Below, one piece after another: positions 1 through 5,827 of a stretch of DNA of 7,338 nt (within the stretch, counting starts at the first letter, position 1; each line of letters opens with the position of its first letter). Origin of the DNA: Boseongicola sp. (GTDB lineage Bacteria; Pseudomonadota; Alphaproteobacteria; Rhodobacterales; Rhodobacteraceae); the NCBI GenBank assembly GCA_013042895.1, contig JABDPD010000265.1:1-7338 (forward strand), read 5' to 3'. A program made the position numbers and the translations under genes. The notes under the pieces were generated by a model that ran no database searches, was not told the origin of the DNA, and saw nothing but the letters and a program-made list of their open reading frames with translations.

Positions 1-1
1 C

Positions 2-1522
2 GTAAGCTTCGTACGTACTGAAGAAATCCCCGCATCGCCGCCTCCGGCGATGGAGGCGGGTATGGTTAAATGGGCGCGCGAGAACCTTTTCTCGGGATTG
101 TTCAACACCATCATGACGATTGTCGCACTTTATTTGATCATCCGCATCGTTGGAGGAGCCCTTCCGTGGTTCTTCAATGGTGTTTGGGATGCCGGGTCGA
201 TCCGTGAGTGCCGTGATATCCTGGCCGGCAAGACCGGTGCGTGTTTCGCTGTACTGGTTGATCGCTGGGACCACATGGTCTTCGGGTTCAAATATCCGGC
301 GGATTCATACTGGCGTCCAACAATTGCGTTCGTGCTGCTGCTTGTCGCAGCAGCGCCTGCGCTGTTCGGGAAGTACCTTCCGCGCAAGATGTTGATCCTG
401 ACGGCCCTTTACCCCTTCCTGGCGTATTGGCTGATCTGGGGCGGTACCCTTTGGCTGCCCGTGCTTGTGGCTGCGTCGATCGTGGCAACTGGTTTGGTCT
501 TCCGCCTCGTTGAAGGCATGGAAGTCACGCCGCGCCGCGCTTTGGCCGGGGCTGTTGGCCTGATTTCGGGACTTGGGCTTGCCTGGTTGCTGTTCAAAGG
601 CGCCGGTGAGTTGGTCTTTATTGCCAATAACATTGGCTCAGAGGGTCTCAACATCATCCCGTTTGTTGTGTTCTGGGCCGCTGGTATCTTCACCTACGTC
701 TTCTTCATTCCGATGGGGATTTTCGTGGGTTATGCGATCTATGACAGCGCAGAAGACGGTGGGTTGGTAACATTGGTGACAGCGCTTATCGCGATCTACG
801 TGATGCTCGCTTACCTGCTTGGCCCACTTTCCAACGGTCTGAACAGCATCATCCCGATTGAGCTGCAGGCTGTGCCTTCGCGCGACATGGGTGGGTTCAT
901 GCTCTCCATGATCCTTGGTGTAGTCTGTGTTTCCTTGTCCATTCCTCTGGGTATCGTGCTTGCTCTGGGGCGTCAGTCGAATATGCCACTTATCAAGGGC
1001 GTTTGTGTGGTCTTCATCGAGTTCGTGCGGGGCGTGCCGCTTATCACGCTGCTGTTCGTGGCGAACGTGATGCTGGCATACTTCATGCCGCCTAACTCGA
1101 ACTTCGACCTGATCCTGCGCGTGATCATCATGAACACAATGTTCTCCTCGGCCTATATCGCCGAGGTGATCCGGGGTGGCCTCGCCGCTCTGCCGAAGGG
1201 TCAATACGAGGCGGCGGACAGTCTTGGGCTGAACTACACGCAAGCGACGCGTCTTATCATCCTGCCTCAGGCGTTGAAGATCTCGATCCCGGGTATCGTG
1301 AACGTCGCGGTCGGATTGTTCAAAGACACGACGCTTGTTTCGGTTATTTCGATGTTCGACGTAGTCGGAATGATCCGTGGCCCCATCCAACAGTCCACGG
1401 ACTGGATCAGCATCTACTGGGAAGTCTATCTCTTCGCAGCGCTGCTGTTCTTCGTCGTGTGCTACTCAATCTCGCAATATTCGCAGTGGCTTGAACGCCA
1501 GCTGCGTACAGACCACCATTAA
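2..1522 (+). CDS. aapM: General L-amino acid ABC transporter permease AapM (BztC-like), 5'-partial
   Basis: Inner-membrane permease subunit of a polar amino-acid importer of the Aap/Bzt class, which takes up glutamate, glutamine, aspartate and other L-amino acids with AapJ, AapQ and AapP. The reading frame is open to the window edge. Its first residues, [10 protein letters not shown] and then a Pro-rich stretch, match the usual AapM N-terminus, so the ATG at 50 is internal and the true start lies outside. Counting residues from that ATG, hydrophobic segments lie near 17-38, 90-107, 113-130, 133-152, 165-183, 202-230, 239-259, 283-308, 318-346, 354-374 and 455-475. The ABC-permease EAA loop begins at YEAAD (386-390) and ends at ILPQAL (404-409), followed by the typical GLFKDTTLV (422-430). 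The 506 visible residues are long for AapM, recalled as about 380-435. The excess lies around residues 145-270, before the conserved C-terminal permease core. The gene sits directly before aapP. Family assignment is firm; AapM versus BztC naming is a matter of convention. Confidence 0.93.
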   Translation, partial: VSFVRTEEIPASPPPAMEAGMVKWARENLFSGLFNTIMTIVALYLIIRIVGGALPWFFNGVWDAGSIRECRDILAGKTGACFAVLVDRWDHMVFGFKYPADSYWRPTIAFVLLLVAAAPALFGKYLPRKMLILTALYPFLAYWLIWGGTLWLPVLVAASIVATGLVFRLVEGMEVTPRRALAGAVGLISGLGLAWLLFKGAGELVFIANNIGSEGLNIIPFVVFWAAGIFTYVFFIPMGIFVGYAIYDSAEDGGLVTLVTALIAIYVMLAYLLGPLSNGLNSIIPIELQAVPSRDMGGFMLSMILGVVCVSLSIPLGIVLALGRQSNMPLIKGVCVVFIEFVRGVPLITLLFVANVMLAYFMPPNSNFDLILRVIIMNTMFSSAYIAEVIRGGLAALPKGQYEAADSLGLNYTQATRLIILPQALKISIPGIVNVAVGLFKDTTLVSVISMFDVVGMIRGPIQQSTDWISIYWEVYLFAALLFFVVCYSISQYSQWLERQLRTDHH

Positions 1523-1526
1523 GGAG
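1521..1526 (+). promoter_or_regulatory. Ribosome binding site of aapP
   Basis: AAGGAG lies 7 bases before the ATG at 1534 and shares bases with the TAA stop of aapM (1520-1522). Such a strong site supports the ATG at 1534 rather than the in-frame ATG at 1552 as the aapP start, and suggests tight coupling of the two genes. Confidence 0.8.
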
Positions 1527-1533
1527 CGCTATA

Positions 1534-2301
1534 ATGGCTGAAGCTGCGCAAATGGAAGTTTCGGATGAAGTGGCGATCACCATCCAGAACATGAACAAGT
1601 GGTACGGCACATTCCACGTGCTGCGCGACATCGACCTGACGGTTCAGCGGGGGGAGCGGATTGTTATCTGTGGACCTTCGGGCTCCGGTAAGTCGACGCT
1701 AATCCGGTGCATCAATGCACTGGAAGAGCATCAGGCTGGGTCGATTGAGGTGGATGGCACTCTTTTGTCGTCTGACTTGAAGAACATCGACAAGATCCGC
1801 TCGGAAGTGGGGATGTGTTTCCAGCACTTCAATCTGTTCCCGCATTTGACGATTTTGGAGAACTGCACTTTGGCGCCGATCTGGGTTCGTAAGACCCCAA
1901 AGAAGGAAGCCGAGGAGACGGCGATGCATTTCCTTGAGAAGGTCAAAATCCCGGATCAGGCGAACAAGTACCCCGGACAGCTTTCCGGTGGTCAGCAGCA
2001 GCGTGTGGCTATTGCGCGGTCGCTGTGCATGCGTCCCCGGATCATGTTGTTCGATGAGCCGACGTCCGCGCTTGACCCAGAGATGATCAAGGAAGTTCTC
2101 GACACAATGATCGAGCTTGCTGAAGAGGGCATGACGATGCTCTGCGTGACCCACGAAATGGGTTTTGCACGGCAGGTTGCGAACCGGGTGATCTTTATGG
2201 ACGCCGGTCAGATCGTTGAGCAGAACGAGCCTGAAGCCTTCTTCAACAATCCGCAGTCGGATCGTACGAAGTTGTTCCTGAGCCAGATCCTCGGTCACTA
2301 A
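1534..2301 (+). CDS. aapP: Amino acid ABC transporter ATP-binding protein AapP (BztD-like)
   Basis: Cytoplasmic ATPase that powers the Aap/Bzt amino-acid importer by binding the permease EAA loops. All nucleotide-binding motifs are intact in the 255 residues: Walker [10 protein letters not shown] at 47-55, Q-loop Gln97 in [10 protein letters not shown], signature LSGGQ at 150-154, Walker B IMLFDE ending in the catalytic Glu175, D-loop SALD at 178-181, and switch His207 in VTHEMG. The length is usual for GlnQ/HisP-type ATPases, and there is no C-terminal regulatory domain as found in MetN-type proteins. The start is set by AAGGAG 7 bases upstream. It is the last gene of its operon and is followed by two hairpin terminators. 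Substrate range is inferred from the neighbouring AapM; the ATPase call itself is secure. Confidence 0.95.
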   Translation: MAEAAQMEVSDEVAITIQNMNKWYGTFHVLRDIDLTVQRGERIVICGPSGSGKSTLIRCINALEEHQAGSIEVDGTLLSSDLKNIDKIRSEVGMCFQHFNLFPHLTILENCTLAPIWVRKTPKKEAEETAMHFLEKVKIPDQANKYPGQLSGGQQQRVAIARSLCMRPRIMLFDEPTSALDPEMIKEVLDTMIELAEEGMTMLCVTHEMGFARQVANRVIFMDAGQIVEQNEPEAFFNNPQSDRTKLFLSQILGH

Positions 2302-2305
2302 TTTG

Positions 2306-2337
2306 TTGCGCCGCGCACTTGGCGCGTCGCGGTTTTT
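2306..2337 (+). terminator. Intrinsic terminator 1 after aapP
   Basis: The arms at 2308-2316 and 2322-2330 pair over 9 positions with one C/T mismatch around a 5-base loop (ACTTG). Two G-T wobbles can extend the stem to 2306/2332. A run of five T follows at 2333-2337. It begins 4 bases after the aapP stop, as expected for a Rho-independent terminator of the aap operon. Confidence 0.7.
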
Positions 2338-2355
2338 AGTTTGTTCACAAAGAAG

Positions 2356-2384
2356 AAGGCCGGACGTTTTGTCCGGCCTTTTTT
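2356..2384 (+). terminator. Intrinsic terminator 2, possibly bidirectional
   Basis: A perfect 10-bp stem, AAGGCCGGAC (2356-2365) with GTCCGGCCTT (2371-2380), closes a 5-base loop (GTTTT). On the plus strand it is followed by TTTT, making six T in a row with the end of the stem. Read on the minus strand, the same stem is followed by the T-rich TTCTTCTTT, so it could also end transcription of the convergent sixA operon. The TAA stop of sixA (2383-2385) lies inside its T-run. Confidence 0.82.
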
Positions 2385-2889
2385 AGTCGACGAGGTCGCG
2401 CGGGACGATGAAGTCTGTTGCAGTGCCCGTGTTCCAGTCGATCTCGCTCCAGTTCGTTGCATCGAAGCGGACGATTGCCGTTGCACACGTCGGGTAGTCG
2501 TTGAACCGCGGATGCGGGTGAGGCTCGATTGTGATGCGCTCGGCGAAGTCGGCGATGCCTGGGTTGTGGCAAATGATCATGCAGGTTGGTACGGATTGCG
2601 TGCGCAGGACACCGAGTATCGTCTGGGCGCTTGAAAGGTAGAGGGCCGGGTTGCTGGCCATCTTGGCGGTCTTCGGCAGATGCGGGGCCATGTGGCTCCA
2701 GGTTTCCACGGTGCGCCTTGCGCCGGACACCAGAACCTCATCTGGCAAATGGCCTTCTCGCGCGAGCCATGCGCCGATTGCATCGGCTGAGCGGCGGCCG
2801 CGGTCGTTCAGTGTACGATCGAAATCATCCAGCGTGGGATCGCCCCAGCTGGATTTTGCGTGTCGAGTGAGGATCAACGTCAGCGTCAT
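2383..2889 (-). CDS. sixA: SixA-type histidine phosphatase family protein
   Basis: Predicted cytoplasmic phosphatase of the histidine-phosphatase (phosphoglycerate mutase-like) superfamily, of the short SixA class with an RHAKS signature. Residues expected for catalysis are present: Arg9 and His10 in TRHAKSSW (His10 as phospho-acceptor), an Arg pair at 58-59 in SGARRT, and the second His108 in IICHNPGI. The 168-residue length fits a single SixA domain. A longer frame runs up to 2991, but the family N-terminus begins at [10 protein letters not shown]. That ATG forms an ATGA overlap with the stop of the upstream Fe-S gene, so the start at 2889 is chosen. No clear Shine-Dalgarno is visible, which fits reinitiation after the upstream gene. 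E. coli SixA dephosphorylates phosphohistidine proteins (reported for ArcB and the nitrogen PTS). The substrate here is unknown, and a small-molecule phosphatase is possible. Confidence 0.85.
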   Translation of the reverse strand: MTLTLILTRHAKSSWGDPTLDDFDRTLNDRGRRSADAIGAWLAREGHLPDEVLVSGARRTVETWSHMAPHLPKTAKMASNPALYLSSAQTILGVLRTQSVPTCMIICHNPGIADFAERITIEPHPHPRFNDYPTCATAIVRFDATNWSEIDWNTGTATDFIVPRDLVD

Positions 2890-3527
2890 GTGTGGAACGC
2901 GTCCATGTGAAAAGCGCTTTGCGCCTCTATCCTGTGATGTTTTTGGCTTTGAGGGCAAGCCTTTCGAACAGCGCAGCCGGTTTCCATGCAAGCGCGCCCG
3001 GGAAAAGTATCGAGGTAGCTGTGGCAGGCGGGTAGGTCATATGCCTGCGATGTTAATGCGCCGACGGGACAGGCGGTGAGGCAGGGTTTGTCGTCGCACG
3101 TGTCGCAAGGGTTGTTTGCGTGAGGCGGCAGATCGAGGCGTTCGGGAAGGATCAGTGCGCCGCGATAGGAGACCCAAAGGCCAGCGGTGTCGTGGACCAG
3201 GAGATGGACAGGCGAGGGCCAGGCGCGGCCCGAACGGATGGCCCAGGACAGAAATGGATAATGGGGTGTGCCGAAAGGGAAGCGTGGCTCGGCGCCTAGC
3301 TCCGCAGATGCCTTGCAAATTACGCGTTCGGACCAGCGGTCGAGCGGATCGTCGTCGCCGTCATTGTACTCTGGAGAGGCCCTGAAGTTGGGCCAGAATC
3401 CGTCTTCGCTTGGGCCAAGAAGAACGACTGTGCCGTCGCCGAGATTGTCTTCGCCTGTGGTATGAAAGGCTCCGAGAACCTCGAGTTGATCCTGCCGGAC
3501 GCGCGCGGCGATCTGGTCGAGCGTCAT
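2886..3527 (-). CDS. Small double [4Fe-4S] ferredoxin-like protein, QueG/CblC-like
   Basis: A 213-residue protein often annotated only as 'ferredoxin' in Rhodobacterales. The C-terminal third carries two Cys sets. The first is Cys141-x2-Cys144-x4-Cys149-x3-Cys153-Pro. The second is Cys168 in CHSYL, Cys180, Cys185 and Cys191-Pro, within [12 protein letters not shown]. This spacing, with Ser-Tyr-Leu after Cys168, resembles the dicluster domain of epoxyqueuosine reductase QueG. The preceding part (about 85-136: [29 protein letters not shown]) recalls the region of QueG and of the B12-processing protein CblC/MMACHC that precedes or lacks the clusters. A cobalamin- or flavin-linked reductase is therefore possible, but this is inference. 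It is much shorter than QueG (about 350 or more residues) and has no HEAT repeats. Its ATG overlaps the argB stop (ATGA) and its own stop overlaps the sixA start (ATGA). No good Shine-Dalgarno precedes it. No signal peptide or membrane segment is visible, so it is probably cytoplasmic. Confidence 0.82.
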   Translation of the reverse strand: MTLDQIAARVRQDQLEVLGAFHTTGEDNLGDGTVVLLGPSEDGFWPNFRASPEYNDGDDDPLDRWSERVICKASAELGAEPRFPFGTPHYPFLSWAIRSGRAWPSPVHLLVHDTAGLWVSYRGALILPERLDLPPHANNPCDTCDDKPCLTACPVGALTSQAYDLPACHSYLDTFPGRACMETGCAVRKACPQSQKHHRIEAQSAFHMDAFHT

Positions 3528-4390
3528 CGCGGGGGGCGGATCAGACTACCGGCGCCGTGGTCAGTGAAGAGTTCAAGGAGGCACGCGTTGGGCGCGCGAC
3601 CATCTAGGATGACAACAGCGCGCACCCCGCCTTCGATGGCCGCGAGCGCGGTTTCAGTCTTGGGGATCATACCCCCCGCGATGGTTCCGTCCTTGGTAAG
3701 ATCACGGATTTGAGTAGGTGTAATCTCGGTTAGCACTGTGCCCTGCTTGTCCTTCACACCTTCCACATCGGTTAACAAAAGGAGGCGATCAGCGGCGAGA
3801 CTTGCGGCGATGGCACCCGCGGCCGTATCGCCGTTTACATTAAAGGTCTCGCCACCACGACCGGCGCCAATAGGTGCAATGACAGGGATATTTTCGGCGT
3901 CTGTCAGAGTGCGCAGAATAGCGGGATCAACTTCGGCCGGCGTGCCAACAAACCCGAGCGTGGCTTCCGTCTGGTCACAAATCATCAGATTAGAATCCTT
4001 GCCGGAGAGACCCACAGCGCGACCACCCTGTCGGTTAATCGCTTGAACGATCCGCTTGTTGACGCGACCGGACAAAACCGCCTCGACAACTTCAACGGTG
4101 GCCGTGTCGGTGATGCGTTTCCCGTTTACAAACTCGGATTTGATCCCGAGCCGCTTGAGCATGTCGTTTATCATCGGTCCGCCGCCGTGCACCACGACCG
4201 GGTTCACACCCACCTGACGCATCAGCACGATGTCACGTGCGAAGCCGTCCATGGCGTTGTCATCGACCATAGCGTGGCCACCAAACTTGATGACGACTGT
4301 CGATCCTTCATAGCGCTGCAGATACGGCAGGGCTTGGCTCAGGGTGCTGGCGGTGGCGATCCAGTCGCGGTTCATGTCTCTGGGTCTCAT
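3524..4390 (-). CDS. argB: Acetylglutamate kinase (N-acetyl-L-glutamate 5-phosphotransferase)
   Basis: Phosphorylates N-acetyl-L-glutamate with ATP, the second step of arginine biosynthesis, in the cytoplasm. The 288 residues show the amino-acid kinase fold motifs: VIKFGGHAM (33-41, with Lys35), HGGGP (68-72), GKRIT (90-94), FNVNGD (183-188, with Asn184 and Asp188) and GGMIPK (239-244, with Lys244). The N-terminal helix region up to ALPYLQRY (20-27) resembles the extra helix of hexameric, arginine-inhibited enzymes such as that of Pseudomonas, so feedback inhibition is likely. The ATG at 4390 is chosen because AGAGGA precedes it at a good distance; a second in-frame ATG five codons later (MNRDW) has a weaker site. 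It lies 43 bases after engB, the only real gap in the operon, and overlaps the next gene by ATGA. An inverted repeat covers its ribosome-binding site. Confidence 0.97.
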   Translation of the reverse strand: MRPRDMNRDWIATASTLSQALPYLQRYEGSTVVIKFGGHAMVDDNAMDGFARDIVLMRQVGVNPVVVHGGGPMINDMLKRLGIKSEFVNGKRITDTATVEVVEAVLSGRVNKRIVQAINRQGGRAVGLSGKDSNLMICDQTEATLGFVGTPAEVDPAILRTLTDAENIPVIAPIGAGRGGETFNVNGDTAAGAIAASLAADRLLLLTDVEGVKDKQGTVLTEITPTQIRDLTKDGTIAGGMIPKTETALAAIEGGVRAVVILDGRAPNACLLELFTDHGAGSLIRPPR

Positions 4391-4395
4391 GGCTG

Positions 4396-4417
4396 TCCTC
4401 TAACGGCTTGGTTAGAG
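4396..4417 (-). promoter_or_regulatory. Inverted repeat covering the argB Shine-Dalgarno
   Basis: On the minus strand, CTCTAAC (4417-4411), a 6-base loop (CAAGCC) and GTTAGAG (4404-4398) form a perfect 7-bp stem. The 3' arm contains the first four bases of the argB Shine-Dalgarno AGAGGA (4401-4396), which is 5 bases from the ATG. In mRNA this hairpin would hide part of the ribosome-binding site. No T-run follows, so it is not an intrinsic terminator. A regulatory role is inferred only. Confidence 0.5.
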
Positions 4418-4433
4418 CTTTGTCGTCGTAGGC

Positions 4434-5081
4434 TCAAGGCAGCGTTGCAATGATCGCGCGGAGCGTGTCTATCCCGTCGCCCTTTTCGGATGAGGTCAGG
4501 ACAATCTCAGGGAAGGCGGCAGGGTGCTTTGACAGGGCGGTGCGGACCTGCGCCAAGACACGTTCGCGTTCTGCGGCCTTTACCTTATCAGCCTTGGTCA
4601 GAACGGCTTGGAACGTCACGGCGGTGGCGTCGAGGAGCGACAGGATTTCTTCATCCACGGCTTTGACACCATGGCGCGCGTCGATCAGCACAAAGGCGCG
4701 ACGCAAGTTTTGGCGGCCTGCAAGGTAGGATTTCAGAAGTCGCTGCCATTTTTCGACAACTTTCACCGGCGCGTTTGCATATCCATAACCGGGCAGGTCG
4801 ACCAGATAACGTTCTGTGCCGAGCGTGAAAAAGTTGATCTCCTGTGTGCGGCCAGGCGTGTTGGACGCGCGTGCAAGACCCTTTCGGCCCGTCAATGCAT
4901 TGATAAGGCTTGATTTTCCAACGTTGGAGCGCCCGGCAAAGCAAACCTCAATCCGATCTGCCGGGGGTAGACCGTTCATTGCCACGACACCCTTTAGGAA
5001 GTCTGTTTCTCCGGCAAAGAGCTTGCGGCCAAGTTCAAGTTCAGACGGTTCGAACTCGGCAAAAGGGAATTCCATTTGCAT
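4434..5081 (-). CDS. engB: Ribosome biogenesis GTP-binding protein EngB (YihA/YsxC)
   Basis: Small cytoplasmic GTPase of the TrmE-Era-EngA-YihA class, needed for large ribosomal subunit assembly in the species studied. All G motifs are present in 215 residues: G1 GRSNVGKSS (50-58), G2 TPGRTQ (75-80), G3 DLPGYG (95-100), G4 TKAD (162-165) and G5 TSSEKG (196-201). The length is normal for the family. A TTG codon directly precedes the ATG at 5081. The ATG is preferred because GAGG lies 7 bases before it and it overlaps the upstream MOSC gene stop by one base (TGATG). A further ATG two codons later is possible. A position after yidC and a MOSC gene is familiar in alphaproteobacteria and places ribosome assembly beside membrane-protein insertion. 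Confidence 0.96.
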   Translation of the reverse strand: MQMEFPFAEFEPSELELGRKLFAGETDFLKGVVAMNGLPPADRIEVCFAGRSNVGKSSLINALTGRKGLARASNTPGRTQEINFFTLGTERYLVDLPGYGYANAPVKVVEKWQRLLKSYLAGRQNLRRAFVLIDARHGVKAVDEEILSLLDATAVTFQAVLTKADKVKAAERERVLAQVRTALSKHPAAFPEIVLTSSEKGDGIDTLRAIIATLP

Positions 5082-5827
5082 CAAAGAACCTCGACGGATG
5101 CGCTCAAGGCGACGGTGCCGCCTTCGATAACTTCAGCATAGACGCCAAACTCCTGGTGACCAAGGTCGTTCAGTGTTTCTAGCACATCGACGTCGCGTTG
5201 GCCGGTTTCGGGGTTCGCCATGGTGGCTTTGCATCGCGTGATTTGGTCTTTCACCTCTAGGACCGCGTCACCAATACGGACGTGGTGACCAACCCAACTC
5301 GCTTCTGCCCACGGCTGGAGGTCGTCAATCCAAATGTTGCCGCGGAAGCGATGCATCGACAGTTCCGCTCCGGATCGGTGGCTCAGCGCCTTGAGTGAAG
5401 AGGTCGAGTTGATTGAAATCCAAGCGCCAGACACGTCGGTTAGGTTGCTGTCTTCCGCGCGGTACACTTGCGTCGGCGAGGGAAGATCGATCGGCCAGAG
5501 GTCGTGAAGCCATTCAATCAAGGTGTCGGCGTCGTCGGCCAGATCCGGATGTACGGTCACCGCTTCGAGATTTGGGTGGGTCAGGGTGAGCGCCTTGGTG
5601 GCCGTATCGAGTTTCGCCTCCACGGCCATAAGGGCCGGAGCCGCGACCCCCCGCAGGAAATTGATTTTTTTGGCCCAGCCGCCGTCCAGTTTTGAGCGCT
5701 CGTGGGCGACCGCCCATTTGCGGTCAAACGGCAACCAGCGGCCTTCGGTCAAGGCAACTTCATTCAGCGCTTCCCGCCCGATTGATTTCAGGGGGTGTCG
5801 CAGGATGGCGCTGACCGAGGGTGTCAT
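5081..5827 (-). CDS. MOSC domain-containing protein (YcbX/mARC-like)
   Basis: MOSC proteins carry sulfur or bind the molybdenum cofactor; YcbX and mARC reduce N-hydroxylated compounds. The 248 residues show an N-terminal MOSC_N beta-barrel region (from about 4, with HPLKSIG at 11-17, to about 110). The MOSC domain then carries MHRFRGNIWID (158-168), PWAEASW (172-178), VRIGDAVLEV (183-192) and ITRCKATMANPETGQRD (196-212). Cys199 matches the conserved Cys that ligates molybdenum in mARC; the second Cys often found three residues earlier is replaced by Ile196. It ends with a FGVYAEV motif typical of the domain and has no ferredoxin domain. A frame extends up to 6061, but that part is antiphase to yidC. 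The family N-terminus begins at MTPSVSAILR, whose ATG overlaps the yidC stop as ATGA, so 5827 is chosen. The substrate is unknown. Confidence 0.9.
   Translation of the reverse strand: MTPSVSAILRHPLKSIGREALNEVALTEGRWLPFDRKWAVAHERSKLDGGWAKKINFLRGVAAPALMAVEAKLDTATKALTLTHPNLEAVTVHPDLADDADTLIEWLHDLWPIDLPSPTQVYRAEDSNLTDVSGAWISINSTSSLKALSHRSGAELSMHRFRGNIWIDDLQPWAEASWVGHHVRIGDAVLEVKDQITRCKATMANPETGQRDVDVLETLNDLGHQEFGVYAEVIEGGTVALSASVEVL

Noticed and set aside
50..52. ATG at 50 as the start of aapM
   Set aside because: The frame is open upstream to base 2 and encodes [10 protein letters not shown], which matches the usual AapM N-terminus. The gene is cut by the window edge.
38..59. 8-bp inverted repeat CCGCCTCC / GGAGGCGG with a 6-base loop near the left edge
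   Set aside because: It lies inside the aapM coding frame in a Pro/Ala/Gly-rich stretch, where GC-rich codons readily give such repeats. No T-run follows.
638..1390. 250-residue open frame on the minus strand inside aapM
   Set aside because: Its predicted product is rich in His, Asp, Arg and Gln with no recognisable motif, and it lies fully antisense to a well-supported membrane protein gene.
1699..2298. 199-residue open frame on the minus strand inside aapP
   Set aside because: Fully antisense to an ATPase with all motifs intact; no family features and no plausible start context.
2890..2991. N-terminal extension of the sixA frame
   Set aside because: These 34 codons overlap the Fe-S gene in another frame. 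The phosphatase family begins at [10 protein letters not shown], whose ATG is in an ATGA overlap.
5082..5084. TTG as the start codon of engB
   Set aside because: It is immediately followed by an ATG with GAGG at a suitable distance, in a TGATG overlap with the preceding stop.
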